A stretch of 64,000 bases of DNA from Mesostigma viride (Eukaryota > Streptophyta > Mesostigmatophyceae > Mesostigmatales > Mesostigmataceae): NCBI GenBank assembly GCA_009746045.1, contig RPFO01000080.1:2066815-2130814 (forward strand), read 5' to 3'. Shown piece after piece: positions 54,256-64,000 of this stretch. Made by a program: the position numbers and the translations under genes. Every line of letters begins with the position of its first letter. Within the stretch, counting starts at the first letter, position 1. The notes under the pieces are model-generated. The model was not told the DNA's origin. It saw only the letters and a list, made by a program, of their open reading frames with translations, and did not search any database.

Positions 54256-56104
54256 CTTGAGCCTGCACACATCCCTGAACCCTGGAGGGTGCCCCCAGGG
54301 GTGTGTAATGAAGCTGCTAGTGACAGCAGTGAGGGGCAGCCCCATGCTCTAGTGAAAGAGCCTATTGGACACGATGGGGCAAGCTTGGTTACCACAGAGA
54401 GTATGCCAGCTGTAGCTGCAGTGGTTACTCGCCAACGTGCCCGCCATGGCGGTGCTGAGCCTGAGGTAGGACCTGGTGATGTGGACCCAGGTGGATCTCA
54501 GAAGCATTCTGACCGTGCAGGACTGGCACAGGATGGTCAGGATGAGGATAGGGCTGGAGACAGTCTGACAGGCACGACCCTGGTGCCTCCTGTACATAAG
54601 GGATCTGTACATACCTTGAGTGCTAATAATGACAATAAAAGGTTTTCTCTCTTGTATGACATTGCCTCAAGGTTGCATACCATGTTTGGCCATGCAGCTC
54701 AGTCTTTGCAAGTTGCTAGACGGCTGGGAGGAAGTGAGTTGTACTCCATCTGCCAACAGGTTGCTCAAGCTTGCAAGTGCAGGCTAGTTGCTAGAAAGCC
54801 CAAGCAGTCTCATGCCAGGACTCCTATTTTGCAGCCAGGCCATGTGCAGGTAGATATTCAGAGAATCAGGGGTTTGAAGCTGCTGGTGGCAGTGGACAGA
54901 TATACCAAGTACAAGACCCTAGAGATCCTGCCTGACATGGAGAAGCCTACATTGATTGCTGCTCTGAAGTTGACAAGGAGCAGGTACCCTGGGTTGGAGT
55001 TGTTGCAGTGTGACATTCAGTTTGAGTGCTGTGAGAACCTGCCAGAGTTTCCAGAGTTGCTGATTACACCCAGGGAGAGCCACGGCCAGCAAGGGGTGGT
55101 GGAGAGAGCCATCCAAGAGATCAAGACTGTGCTGCTGGTGGAGAGGATTCCAAGGACGTCATCTGCCATTGTGACATCTGCATGGCTACGTTCTGTGGAG
55201 GACAGGCTGAACCTGAGGACTCCCATGTTCTTTGGTGACATTGCCATCAATCCTCTTATGCTGCATACCAGGATGCTGCCAGCTGATGCTGAGCAGGCAT
55301 GGAAGGAGAAGCTAGAGGCCAAGTTCCTCAAGCTGAGGCAGAAAGACAAGGGCTGGAGTGTCCTAGAACCTAACGTTGGACAACAGGTTGTTGTGTGGAA
55401 GGAACCAAGCTTTCCAGGGAAACGTGGCAGCTGGCATGATGGGGTGGTGACCCGAGTAGAAGCCGCTGGCCATAAGTGCTGGGTGGCCATTGATGGCTCC
55501 CAAGCAGTGCACCGTCTGTCCTGGTCAAAGATCCGTCCCCGGGGAGGTAATCAAGGAGACCTCTTCCAGGTGCCCGCTGGTGTACAAGGCGGGGGTGACG
55601 TGGAGCTTCCTGATCAGGGTGCTACAGCTGTATCGAGCCCTCAGGGTGACCCTGGCCCGGCCCCTGGGGTACCTTCACATACGGTGGTTGGGCAAGCAGG
55701 CGGACAGGCTGCACCTCCGGAACGGCCCGACACCAGGCCTAGGGGTGTGCGTCTATCAGATATTGTACAGGCTTTGCAAAGAGCCAAGAAGGAGCCTAAG
55801 GTGTCCAAGCTTGTCCAGTTGGATGAACCTGAGGTAGCTGCCATGGAGATAGATACCAATGCACAGGTTTCTGTCATGGGACCTCAGCATACAGGAGAAC
55901 TGCTGGTCGGAGAACCAAGTTGCCCCTGGGTGTCTGATTTCAGTGGTAGGACGCATCTAAGGGTGTTGGGAGAGGTTACTGCCCCTGTCATGGGTGTGGA
56001 TGTGACCTTCCTTGTCCTAGAGGACTATGATGGCCCTGTGATTTTGGGTCAGAATTTTCTGGGCAATCCTGGGATTTCTATCAGAGCTACAGCTCTGAGA
56101 AGAG

Positions 56105-57787
56105 ATGGCTGGGGGATGATTCCCCTAGAAAATTTCAGGACAACATTTCCAGTCAGGTGCAGGGCCAAGCCGGTCAAGGGTGTAAAATGGGATGAAGGGG
56201 AGGTGCCCCCAGCGGCCAGTTTGGTGATTCCAGCTGTGTTGCACCCCAGCAGTATTGGCATAACTCACAGGAGCCTTGCTGCACACTCTCCTTTGACATA
56301 TGACCAGCTGGTCCAAGAGATGAGCTCGCCTACTTTGTTTGAGGCTTGGAAGCTCGCCTTCTCCAAGGCACTGGAGGAGTGGTTGCAGTTTGAGTGTGCT
56401 GCACCAACAGACAGACGTCCCCCAGCATCAAGGAAGCTTGCTTTGAGATTTGTGCTGAAGAGGAAGGTTGTGGATGAGGTATCAGTGCCCCATGTCAGGC
56501 CTGTCCTGAATGAGTATCACGGCACGGGGAGTCTGCCAGGAGAGGAGCTATACACGCCAGGGATGCTACACGACACATGGAGAATTTTGCTATGTCTCTA
56601 CGTGGGGCTGCCCCTCACTGCTGTCACTAGCAGCTTCATTACACACCCCTGGGGGCACCCTCCAGGGTTCAGGGATGTGTGCAGGCTCAAGTCAATGATC
56701 AGCAGCCTTGCCCTTGCCCTTGTCCTGGGATGGACCAGCCTTGTCCTTGCTGCCACCCTGAGCTGGCTTGCTCTGACCTTCCTGCCTCAGGTACGAGGGA
56801 CACTCATTCCTGAAGTGACCCTTCCCCTGGCAGAAATAACATTCCACCTGACTGATGTCCCGTGAGGTCCCACTGCTGGGCCCAGCCTTGGGAGGACCAC
56901 CCACCCTCTTGAAGTCAAACTGGGACTGTGGATGTCCCGACTTCGGCGGGGTCCCCCGTCCAGCCCTTCTGTCACGCCCCCTCCTGGACCTTCCTCGACC
57001 CCTTGAAGAGGTCTCAGGCCCTCTCGAGGGCGCTGGGCCCCCGTGGCCCGATCCCCTCATGGACTTAACCGTGGGTTCAGTGGCCTCCTCATCACCCTGA
57101 CGAGGGCGCTTGCCACCCACGTACTTGCCGCTGAAACACTCATACAACTGGTCCGTCATGGCTGCCCAGCCATGGACCTGTCGCATGTGGATGGTCACAT
57201 TATCCATGGTGACCGGATCCAGCTGCAGCGACTTGAGAAAGTCGCCCATGGCCATCCGATCTGCGACGAAGAAGCCCTTGGCCATGGCTGGGGGATGATT
57301 CCCCTAGAAAATTTCAGGACAACATTTCCAGTCAGGTGCAGGGCCAAGCCAGTCAAGGGTGTAAAATGGGATGAAGGGGAGGTGCCCCCAGCGGCCAGTT
57401 TGGTGATTCCAGCTGTGTTGCACCCCAGCAGTATTGGCATAACTCACAGGAGCCTTGCTGCACACTCTCCTTTGACATATGACCAGCTGGTCCAAGAGAT
57501 GAGCTCGCCTACTTTGTTTGAGGCTTGGAAGCTCGCCTTCTCCAAGGCACTGGAGGAGTGGTTGCAGTTTGAGTGTGCTGCACCAACAGACAGACGTCCC
57601 CCAGCATCAAGGAAGCTTGCTTTGAGATTTGTGCTGAAGAGGAAGGTTGTGGATGAGGTATCAGTGCCCCATGTCAGGCCTGTCCTGAATGAGTATCACG
57701 GCACGGGGAGTCTGCCAGGAGAGGAGCTATACACGCCAGGGATGCTACACGACACATGGAGAATTTTGCTATGTCTCTACGTGGGGT
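56105..57787 (+). repeat. Direct duplication of about 504 bp of pol (56105-56608 and 57284-57787)
   Basis: Both copies run from ATGGCTGGGGGATGATTCCC to the stretch CTACGTGGGG. One substitution noticed (AGCCGGTCAAGG against AGCCAGTCAAGG). They flank the inverted gag segment. Confidence 0.95.
56604..57288 (-). repeat. Inverted copy of Copia-II gag inside pol
   Basis: Reverse complement of about 53660-54344, including the CCHC knuckle and the gag TGA. One difference noticed (CTTGCCACCC against CTTACCACCC). The junctions share short homology: TGGGG on the left and ATGGC on the right. Confidence 0.95.
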
Positions 57788-59025
57788 TGCTGAACAGGGG
57801 AGCAGCTATGTCATCAGTGCTGCTGGACTTCAAGAGGGCATTTTTAAAATCTGATCCAGAAGTGGCCAGGAGGGTGTGGAAGCAGGATGAGCCTTACTGT
57901 GTTGAGGTGCCTGTCATCTGGAAGCTGGAGCTGCATCAACAATTCCTGGTTATTCTGAAGGGCCTGGAAGGACTCAGGTCGAGCCCAATCATCTGGAGAC
58001 TCACGCTGCAGGAAGCTCTGATCAGTGAGTGTGGCTTGAGAGTGTCTTCAGTTGATCCCTGTTTGCTGCTGGCCCAATGGGAGGGTCTGCCAGTGTATGC
58101 TAGTTTGCATGGAGATGATCTGCATTTGCTAGCCCCCACGACCTGGCTGAAGAAATATATTCCTGTCATCAGTGGCAAGTTTTCACTGGGCAAGGAGCTG
58201 TGGCAGGAGCCCAACAAGCCTGTAGTGTTCTGTGGAATGCAGGCTACCCTGTTCAGGAGGGACGGGGAGTGGAGTATCAGGCTTCAGGCTGGAGGAGATT
58301 ATAAACAGACCATTGTGAAGGCCTTGCCAGAGAAGATCACCCAGGCTGCAGGACCTGAGTTGAGAGGCATGTGGGCCTGGTTTGCCAGCATCTGTGGTCC
58401 GTCTTTGATGGTCCATAGCAGAATGCCTGATGAGGTGCTTGAGGATGAGAAACCTCGAGTCATAGCCCGGTTGGTGGAGAGTACCCCTGATCTGATCTTG
58501 TCTGGGATTGACTTTACCCAGCCTATCACCTTGGAGATCTTTGTTGACAGTTCCATGGATGCTCGCCAGGTTACCAAGGTCAGGGGGAGATCTGCTGCTC
58601 TGTTTGCTTTTTATCAGAGCAGGGCAAGTTTGTTCAGCTGGTACAGCAGACTGCAGAAGAGGGTCTCTATCAGTTCAGATGTGGCAGAATGCAGGGCCAT
58701 ATGCGAGGGGATCCAGTCCAGCCTGTACATAAAGGAGTTAATGCTGGAGCTGGCTTCAGTTACCCCTTGGACCTTGCAGATGGAGACGTTGTTGCTAACA
58801 GACAGCATGGGTATGGTCCAGTTTGTTCACAAGCAGCTGGCCAGGAGCCGGGACCTGGATTATTTGTTGCTGAAGGAGTTGGCCAGTTTGGTTGACTTGA
58901 AGCATATCCCTGGCGAGGAGAACCCTGCTGATGCATTGACAAAGCTGCCACACAAGGCCCCAGCCCAGTACAATGTACTGAGGAAGCTCATGAATGCTGA
59001 CTGTCAAGTCGGTCTATCTGTCTAA

Positions 59026-59832
59026 AAGCTGAGAGCTGGGTGCTTAAGTCTCTGGATATCAGGCTGGGAGCTTGATTGTACATAATCCTGAGCACACCTT
59101 GAGGGGTGAGACATGTCTCTGGTGTGGGAATGTCTGACATTGTCTCTGATGGAGAGATGTCTATCTGGGGTTTTCATCTCAGTCTGAGGTTTCCCCAGAT
59201 CTGTGGTTTGTGGGCGGGGTTCGATTCCCTGGTGCCGTCTTAAGGCGGAGTTTCACGGACTGGCTGACCCATCCACCATGCTGGTGAGGTGGCGACAGGT
59301 CCCCTGATTTTCCACGGTTGGAACGAGTATGGGAGCTTGTGTTTTGCATGTGCTTCGCGTAGATGTTGTGTCTGGTTCGATAAGGGGCAGCAGACCGGCG
59401 CCGACTCCCGTCTGGGGGTCAGCAATGTTTTCTGATGAGCTGTTGTGGGTGATCTGTGGGGTTTCGCCTAAGGTCCTGAAGGTTGTACATACTTCTCAAG
59501 TTCTTAGCTGAACACCTATGGGCTGCCACAGTTGGCCAACCTCTTGTACATGGGTAACACAACGAGCCTCCCGTGAAGGGATAGGGACTCATTGTAATTT
59601 GTTTGTGCTCCTGAGCCAGTATGGGTGCTATGTACATATAATAAGGAATCCAAGCTGACTGTCATGCCCAGTGGGTTGTGACTTGTAGTCGGGGAGGATG
59701 TCCAGGAATCCAAGCTGACTGTCATGCCCAGTGGGTTGTGACTTGTAGTTGGGGAGGATGTCCAGTACCCATTGTGTGTGTTTGTATGTAGACTTGTGTG
59801 AGCTGCTACAGCTCAAGAAAAGAAAGGATTGG
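59026..59832 (+). other. Copia-II 3' untranslated region
   Basis: About 800 bp between RNase H and the 3' LTR. It includes two tandem 60-bp units (59645-59704 and 59705-59764, GGAATCCAAGCTGACTGTCA). No supported ORF. Confidence 0.7.
59815..59832 (+). promoter_or_regulatory. Polypurine tract of Copia-II
   Basis: AAGAAAAGAAAGGATTGG immediately before the 3' LTR start AGTTAAC. Confidence 0.7.
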
Positions 59833-60529
59833 AGTTAACGCCAAGCGCATTGGTGTGATCCTGATTCGGCATATCTCTGCGATTCCAGCGGCACCGGAAC
59901 GAGTTCATTCCGACGAGTATCAAGAAAGTTATGGCGTTCCGACTTCCCGGTCGCGCGCGAGCGCGAGCCGGCTGTTCTTCTAAGTCGGACGTGAATATTT
60001 GCCGACGACATATGGGGTCGACAGTAATTCCTGGGCTGACAGGAATTAGGTGCTGTACCTACGACGGTATTGGATTAATACGTCGTACGCAGGAAATAGG
60101 AACCTTAACCTGTGGTCTGTTGGTACCGCAGGCTTAGTCCTGGACTTCTAGGTGCAGATGCAATAGTCACTGTGGACTGTGCTCTGTGGTCACTGTGCCT
60201 GTATGGCAGACCTACTGTATAGGAACTGGGCGCTGTACAGGTAGTGAATACTGTACCGGGGGTGTTATTACTGAGCAGGCCTCCTAGGCTGCTCAGGACT
60301 AGCAAGCACAGTGCACAAGTATATAAACAATAGGCCAGTGCCAAATGGGCATCTCTTGCGAGCCCGCCTCACGTGTTGTGCCTTGACTTGGCCAGCGCGT
60401 GTACAAGCCTCAATTGTGTGAGCGCTGTAAACATTATCCGATTTAACAAAGCTCCGTTTCCAACCATATTCACACATTGCTGCATTGCAACCATATCCTT
60501 CACATTGCGTGTGCAAAGAAAGTTTAACT
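59833..60529 (+). repeat. Copia-II 3' LTR (697 bp)
   Basis: AGTTAACGCCAAGCGC...AGAAAGTTTAACT. Differs from the 5' LTR by a few substitutions and two one-base insertions near its end. Confidence 0.94.
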
Positions 60530-60534
60530 ATAAT
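60530..60534. repeat. Target site duplication of Copia-II (right)
   Basis: ATAAT, partner of 51257-51261. Confidence 0.92.
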
Positions 60535-61312
60535 GGTCGTCTGCTCCGCTATCTTTAATTGGGACCTGTGTGGCCAGGGCCTCGGTGTGGGCGGTGATGG
60601 CTTCAAGCTTCTGCATGAGCACGCCGCACTTCCCCGGCTCCACCTGGTTCTCGGCGGGAGAGGAGTGCAGACTGCAGCATGTGCCTCGGATGCCTGCGCT
60701 GTGGTCTGCATGCAGCGCCGTGAGCTGATCGTCTGAGGTTGTAGCTTGTGTGCGGCCTTGGTGTCCGTATTGGAGACCTTGGCCTCCACCGTGTTGAGCG
60801 CTGTAGTCATCAATGTCATCTTCTCGGCCAGCGGCCAGGTCACGTGCTCCTCCAGCAGTGCGCTCGGAGGTCATCGATCCTTGCAGAGGGAGGCAGCCAT
60901 GCAGTGTGCCGCTGCCCGGGCTGCACAGGCCCGGGGCTGCTGGGTTGCGGAGCCGATAGAGCGTCTCGAGAGGTCACGTGCAGTGAGCTTAATTAAAGAA
61001 GCTGAAGAGGATGGCGAGGTGATGGTTGAATTCTGGCAGGGCGAGGAACTCCTCCACCTCAGTTGTCGGCGGCCGGATGGGCCCATCGGGCCCACGGAGC
61101 TTGTGTTCCCGTGCCTAGTAGTGCACTATCTCGGTGCATTCTGCGTCGGTAAGTCGCAGCCAGCCGCTGACCGTAAAGCATGCGTAGCCTAGGTACTGTC
61201 GCCATTTGCTATAAGTGTTTCGTAGCAGAATTTCTTGGGCTCTGGCTAGGCGCTTGGCGATGCATGGGTTTGCTGGCGGTGGGTTCGCGGGCCCAGTCGA
61301 TGTCCAGGGCAA
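60535..61312 (-). pseudogene. Possible decayed ORF, upstream part (split by Copia-II)
   Basis: Minus-strand frames contain AKRLARAQEILLRNTYSKWR, then likely coiled-coil text (LAEKMTLMTTALNTVEAKV; LMQKLEAITAHTEALATQV) in neighbouring frames, ending ...SGADDHY at the Copia-II junction and continuing at 51256. The pattern could be a non-LTR retrotransposon first ORF, but no zinc knuckle or RRM is seen. Frameshifts are needed. Confidence 0.35.
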
Positions 61313-61589
61313 GGACGATGGCGAGTGGGTTGGGCTGGGAGCCGGAAAGCTCCTTTTCCAAACCCCGTTTTGCTTTTGGAGTCGTCAATAGCTGCTTGTC
61401 ACGTGCTGCTTTTGGAGTTGATACTGCGTTTCAGCTGTAACCGATTATACTAGCTGGCGAGTGCGCCTTAAAAAGGCGCATTGAATGCAAGTGGTCTGAC
61501 CGAATTTGGGGCTCAGACGCAAAAGATCTGAACTCCGCCGTCAGCCATACCGCCGTCAGCAGCCATCCTAAATGGTCATGCAGCTGTTT
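61313..61589. other. Spacer
   Basis: Nothing supported. A short GCGCCTTAAAAAGGCGC hairpin lies at about 61465. Confidence 0.6.
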
Positions 61590-62062
61590 TCAAATAGCAA
61601 CTGGTACTGAGGTCCAGCAGAGTCTACGGAGACATTGATCAGCAGGTGCCAGGCAACCCTGCCCATCGTAATCAAGCACGGTAATGTCGGGGCGGTGGTT
61701 GGGTACTAAGTAGTAGAGGGCGGCCCCAATGTCCGCGTCCTGGCACTGGATGGTGGAGTGGGGAAAGACTGACCGAACCAAGGCACACACCACGTCCCGG
61801 AGGAGAGCAGTATGCATGGAGATTGATAGAGGAACCAGTTCTGGTTCTGCTGGCCACCCATGCACGCGATGTAGTGCGTCCCAGTAGTATGGAGAGCAAG
61901 CCCGCAGCTGCCGCAGTACGCACCCGCCGTGATGAGAGGTTCAGTTGCGGGGCAAACATGGCTGGTGGCAGAGAGCGATGGCGTAAAGGGCCGGAACCAG
62001 CGTGAACCGAAAGGGATCATGGGGAGGGCGCGCAGGAATGCGGGCCCCACGCTCAACCTCAA
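61590..62062 (-). pseudogene. Non-LTR retrotransposon C-terminal fragment
   Basis: Minus strand reads RLSVGPAFLRALPM, then YCGSCGLALHTTGTHYIAC, then, after an indel, HTALLRDVVCALVRSVFP and NHRPDITVLDYDGQG. A CxxC-x(n)-H-x3/4-C cluster followed by an RPD...D pattern is typical of the region after RT in LINEs with a restriction-like endonuclease. Only this end is recognisable, and at least one frameshift is present. Confidence 0.4.
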
Positions 62063-62689
62063 GGGAAACGGAGTGAAGCCAAGCCTTCCCCTGATCGTTC
62101 AAGCTCGCATGCAGACCCATCCAGTCGGCACAGTGTTAGTATACCCGCATAGGTCTTTTGTTGTTTTCATGAACGCAAGCAGGCCCGGCGAAGACTGGGA
62201 CACTAGGACCGACGACAGTGCCACACGCCGGCCGGGCATGCCCCGGGGCAGGCGACGGTGGATCGACGGCCTGGGCGGGGCGGATGAGGTCGCAGGCCTG
62301 CCATGGATCCCGAGGTAAGAATCCTGCACCGGCCTGCACAAAGGGGAAGGGGGATGGGGTGACCAAGTCGGGAATCGCGCTGACGGCGCTGGGGACCAAC
62401 CGGCGGATCTCCGCCCCGGCCTGAGCATCAGAGCCCGGCAAGGAAGGGGGCGGGGGCGATGCGGGCGGCGCGGGTGAGCCCACATGCACCCTCCATGCGG
62501 CAGGGGAGGGTGGCAAAGCGCATGGATTGAGCTGACAGGCAGGCTAGGGCCGGCTGGGGAGGAGCACCTGCAAGGCCGGCGGCCTGATATGTATAGTTCA
62601 TGGCAGGTCACGTATGGCACCGAGGCGTGGACACCGGCTCACGGACACACCGGCATGGCGGCCCGCGGCCAAACTAGACGGCACGGTCT
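62063..62689. other. GC-rich stretch, possibly upstream part of the LINE fragment
   Basis: Minus-strand frames are Pro/Arg-rich (AEIRRLVPSAVSAIPDLVTP). This could continue the non-LTR fragment, but no RT motif is visible. Otherwise nothing supported. Confidence 0.4.
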
Positions 62690-63150
62690 AGAGGATGCTC
62701 CGACAGGTCCTGAACGTAGAGTTTTCCAAGCGTAGGTCATTAGAGTCTTTGTATCAGGGTATGCCTCGTATTTCGGACGAGATTAGGCAGCGTGGTAGGA
62801 TAGCATTTGTAGGACATCTTGCTCGCATGTGCACAGCCAGGTCGACACCGCCCTTGGTCTGGCCGGCCCCCCGCCATGCAGCGGCTTGGCCAACCAGGGC
62901 GGCATATTTTGACCTGGCCTGCATGGCCCCAAGGACATTCCCAGGAAGCTAGGTAAGCCTGGGCCCATGAACTACACCCAGATGTTGCATGCTGGCCGAT
63001 CGATCGACCTAGTGGTCCCAGCCCAGTTTGAACACCGGCCGCATCCACCGTCTCTCTCCCTTCTTTGGACTGCCATGCAGAACAAGACGCGGTGGCAGAA
63101 GATTGTCAAGGCTCACACGCCAGCCCCTGTGGGCAAGATCTCCTCTTAGC
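62690..63150 (+). pseudogene. LINE-type reverse transcriptase C-terminal fragment
   Basis: Plus strand reads MLRQVLNVEFSKRRSLESLY, then PRISDEIRQRGRIAFVGHLARM, and further on LLWTAMQNKTRWQKIVKAH. The order LR..L.V....S...LY...I...I..R...F.GH..RM and then a M.....RW..IV tail is common at the end of LINE endonuclease-reverse transcriptases. About 200 bp between the two parts is repetitive and partly duplicated at 63366-63510. Only the C-terminus remains. Confidence 0.55.
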
Positions 63151-63184
63151 CACCCCCCCCTAAGAGGAAGGGGCATTTTGCTGA

Positions 63185-63352
63185 GTAGTGTAGTTAGGAT
63201 TTTCTAGACTAGATAAAGCTTAGAGTTAGGTTATTTCGATTACGCGGCTTCCTCCACGTGCGACTCCACCCATCCATCAAGGAAACGAATATGTGCTACA
63301 TGATCTCCCAACGGAGGCAATGATGTTATAATTTAATTTCATTTTTAATGGC
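63185..63352 (-). repeat. Dispersed repeat R2, copy 3
   Basis: Inverted relative to the copies at 48.8 and 49.9 kb: CTAGACTAGAT...TTAGAGTTAGGTT...CATGATCTCCCAACGGAGG...TTATAATTTAATTT. Confidence 0.8.
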
Positions 63353-63365
63353 AGGTCTACCCGCC

Positions 63366-63510
63366 CTGCGGGGCTTGTGCAATTGGCGCTAGGCCAGGTC
63401 AGGATATGCCGCCCTGGCTGCAGTGGCCAAGCCGCTGGGGGCCGCCGGCCATGCAGACCAAGGGCGGTGTCGACCTAGCTGACTGGTTTGAGCAAGATGT
63501 CCTACAAATG
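63366..63510 (-). repeat. Inverted second copy of the LINE C-terminal segment
   Basis: Reverse complement resembles 62806-62930: CATTTGTAGGACATCTTGCT, then CAGGTCGACACCGCCCTTGG-type sequence, with insertions. Encodes the end of the FVGHLA motif. Confidence 0.7.
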
Positions 63511-63512
63511 AG

Positions 63513-64000
63513 CATATTGGTTCCCGCCACACATTTGAAAGTGCTGTCCTCCGGCTTTTTGCCTTTGCACCGTGTGCAGTTCTTGGACGTTTGGAATCAT
63601 GGCATGGCTAACGTGATGACTGACTAGCTAGACCTTTTCAGTGGTTTTCCATTTGCGGGTATTTCCTTGTAAATGGTGGGAGAGCGATCGCAGCAATGGT
63701 GATCACCACTAGACACTCCCGGCCAGTTAGGCTCGAAACACACGCCCTGATCAAGCATGCTGTTTCCGGCCCCACCGTCTAGGTCATCTAGTCGCTCTAC
63801 CCGTAAGCCAGCCATAATTTCAATGCACCAGGATACAAATTTCCATCACCATTCATCTTCATCATCCTGAACGACTCGAACACGCGGACAAGATAACGGC
63901 AGGCTCGAGCTACCATGGTCCGGATTCTCCCGATTTCTGGCCTGCGCTGGTTGTCTCCTTGATATTCTACGACTCGAACACGCGAACAAGATAATGGCAG
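63513..64000 (+). repeat. Dispersed repeat R1, copy 5, and start of a tandem sixth copy
   Basis: Matches the reverse complement of 44846-45295 and runs on to TGGTTGTCTCCTTGATAT at about 63965. From 63968 CGACTCGAACACGCGAACAA restarts an internal part of the same repeat, so at least two copies are joined head to tail. The window ends inside it. Confidence 0.85.

Larger units (their letters stand above)
54256..59025 (+). pseudogene. Copia-II pol: integrase, protease-like, RT, RNase H (disrupted by internal duplication)
   Basis: Same frame as gag after one TGA. Integrase comes first (HTMFGHAAQSLQVARRL...CKC zinc part; VDIQRIRG; LQCDIQFEC; GQQGVVERAIQEIK), then a beta module (VVVWKEPSFPGKRGSW). 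Next is a retropepsin-like part with EIDTNAQVSVMG (DTNA at 55852-55863) and VILGQNFLGNPG. RT has LRFVLKRKV, motif A LLDFKRAFLKSD (about 57823-57858) and ASLHGDDLHLLA (HGDD at 58108-58119). RNase H has IFVDSSMDAR, VAECRAICEG, LLTDSMGMV and ENPADALTKL; stop at 59025. At 56604 the frame runs into an inverted gag copy and stops at 56865. The correct sequence resumes at 57284 by repeating 56105-56608. The offset of 1179 bp is a multiple of three. Confidence 0.88.
51262..60529 (+). mobile_element. Copia-II, complete copia-like LTR retrotransposon
   Basis: 9268 bp with LTRs of 695 and 697 bp, inverted ends AGTTAA/TTAACT, and target duplication ATAAT. Order: ORF1, gag with zinc knuckle, an in-frame TGA, integrase, protease-like domain, RT, RNase H. 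An internal rearrangement of 1179 bp (inverted gag copy plus duplicated pol segment) breaks pol. LTRs differ at only a few positions, so the insertion is recent. Confidence 0.95.

Noticed and set aside
54289-56865. An 858-codon ORF taken at face value
   Set aside because: The last 85 codons are antisense gag. The natural pol continues at 57788 after the duplicated segment.
57043-59025. A 660-codon plus-strand ORF as an independent gene
   Set aside because: Its first 80 codons are antisense gag from the inverted duplication. The rest is Copia-II pol, so it is a chimera rather than a gene.

Overview
The window is eukaryotic nuclear DNA made almost entirely of transposable elements. It holds LTR retrotransposons with long terminal repeats and 5-bp target duplications, non-LTR retroelement fragments, trinucleotide and hexanucleotide arrays, and one assembly gap. 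There is no bacterial operon structure and no recognisable host housekeeping gene. The GC-rich, repeat-nested character would fit an alga or another protist, but nothing here fixes the lineage.

Layout. (1) 1-17252, minus strand: two near-identical copies of a Ty3/gypsy chromovirus (called Ty3-I here). Copy a is cut by the window edge and a 124-N gap. Copy b runs from its 3' region to a 5' LTR at 16669-17252, and that LTR sits inside the pol gene of a second family. (2) 17253-29371, plus strand: Ty3-II pieces. They comprise an integrase/chromodomain end with a deleted third ORF, a 580-bp LTR, and then a Ty3-II gag directly behind that LTR. The gag is split by a complete 7.66-kb copia-like element on the minus strand (Copia-I, 20653-28309, target duplication CCTAC). 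(3) 29372-33264: gene-poor DNA with dispersed repeats and a (CACACG)n array. (4) 33265-44839, minus strand: a full-length Ty3-II with 571-bp LTRs and target duplication CCTGT. Its RNase H region carries an 814-bp palindromic, tRNA-like insertion with its own duplication, GGACG. (5) 44845-51256: dispersed repeats, a second (CACACG)n array, one unassigned 212-codon ORF, and a hairpin element. (6) 51262-60529, plus strand: a complete Copia-II element with target duplication ATAAT. Its pol contains an inverted copy of its own gag. (7) 60535-64000: decayed non-LTR retroelement pieces and repeats.

How the parts work. Both Ty3 families share one architecture: LTR, a small ORF0 with an RNase H1-N/viroplasmin-like domain, gag with a CCHC knuckle, pol (protease, RT, RNase H, integrase, chromodomain), then a large ORF3 of unknown function. 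Both RTs have an insertion between motif B and the YLDD box. Both copia-like elements appear to have the order gag, integrase, protease-like domain, RT, RNase H. Their RT box is HGDD, and their LTRs begin AGTTA and end TAACT instead of TG...CA. These shared departures from the usual plan are the main candidates for something undescribed. Many reading frames are broken by single-base indels, so element-level coordinates are firmer than exact protein ends. Several open-frame starts are not ATG; ATG starts were preferred and alternatives are noted.
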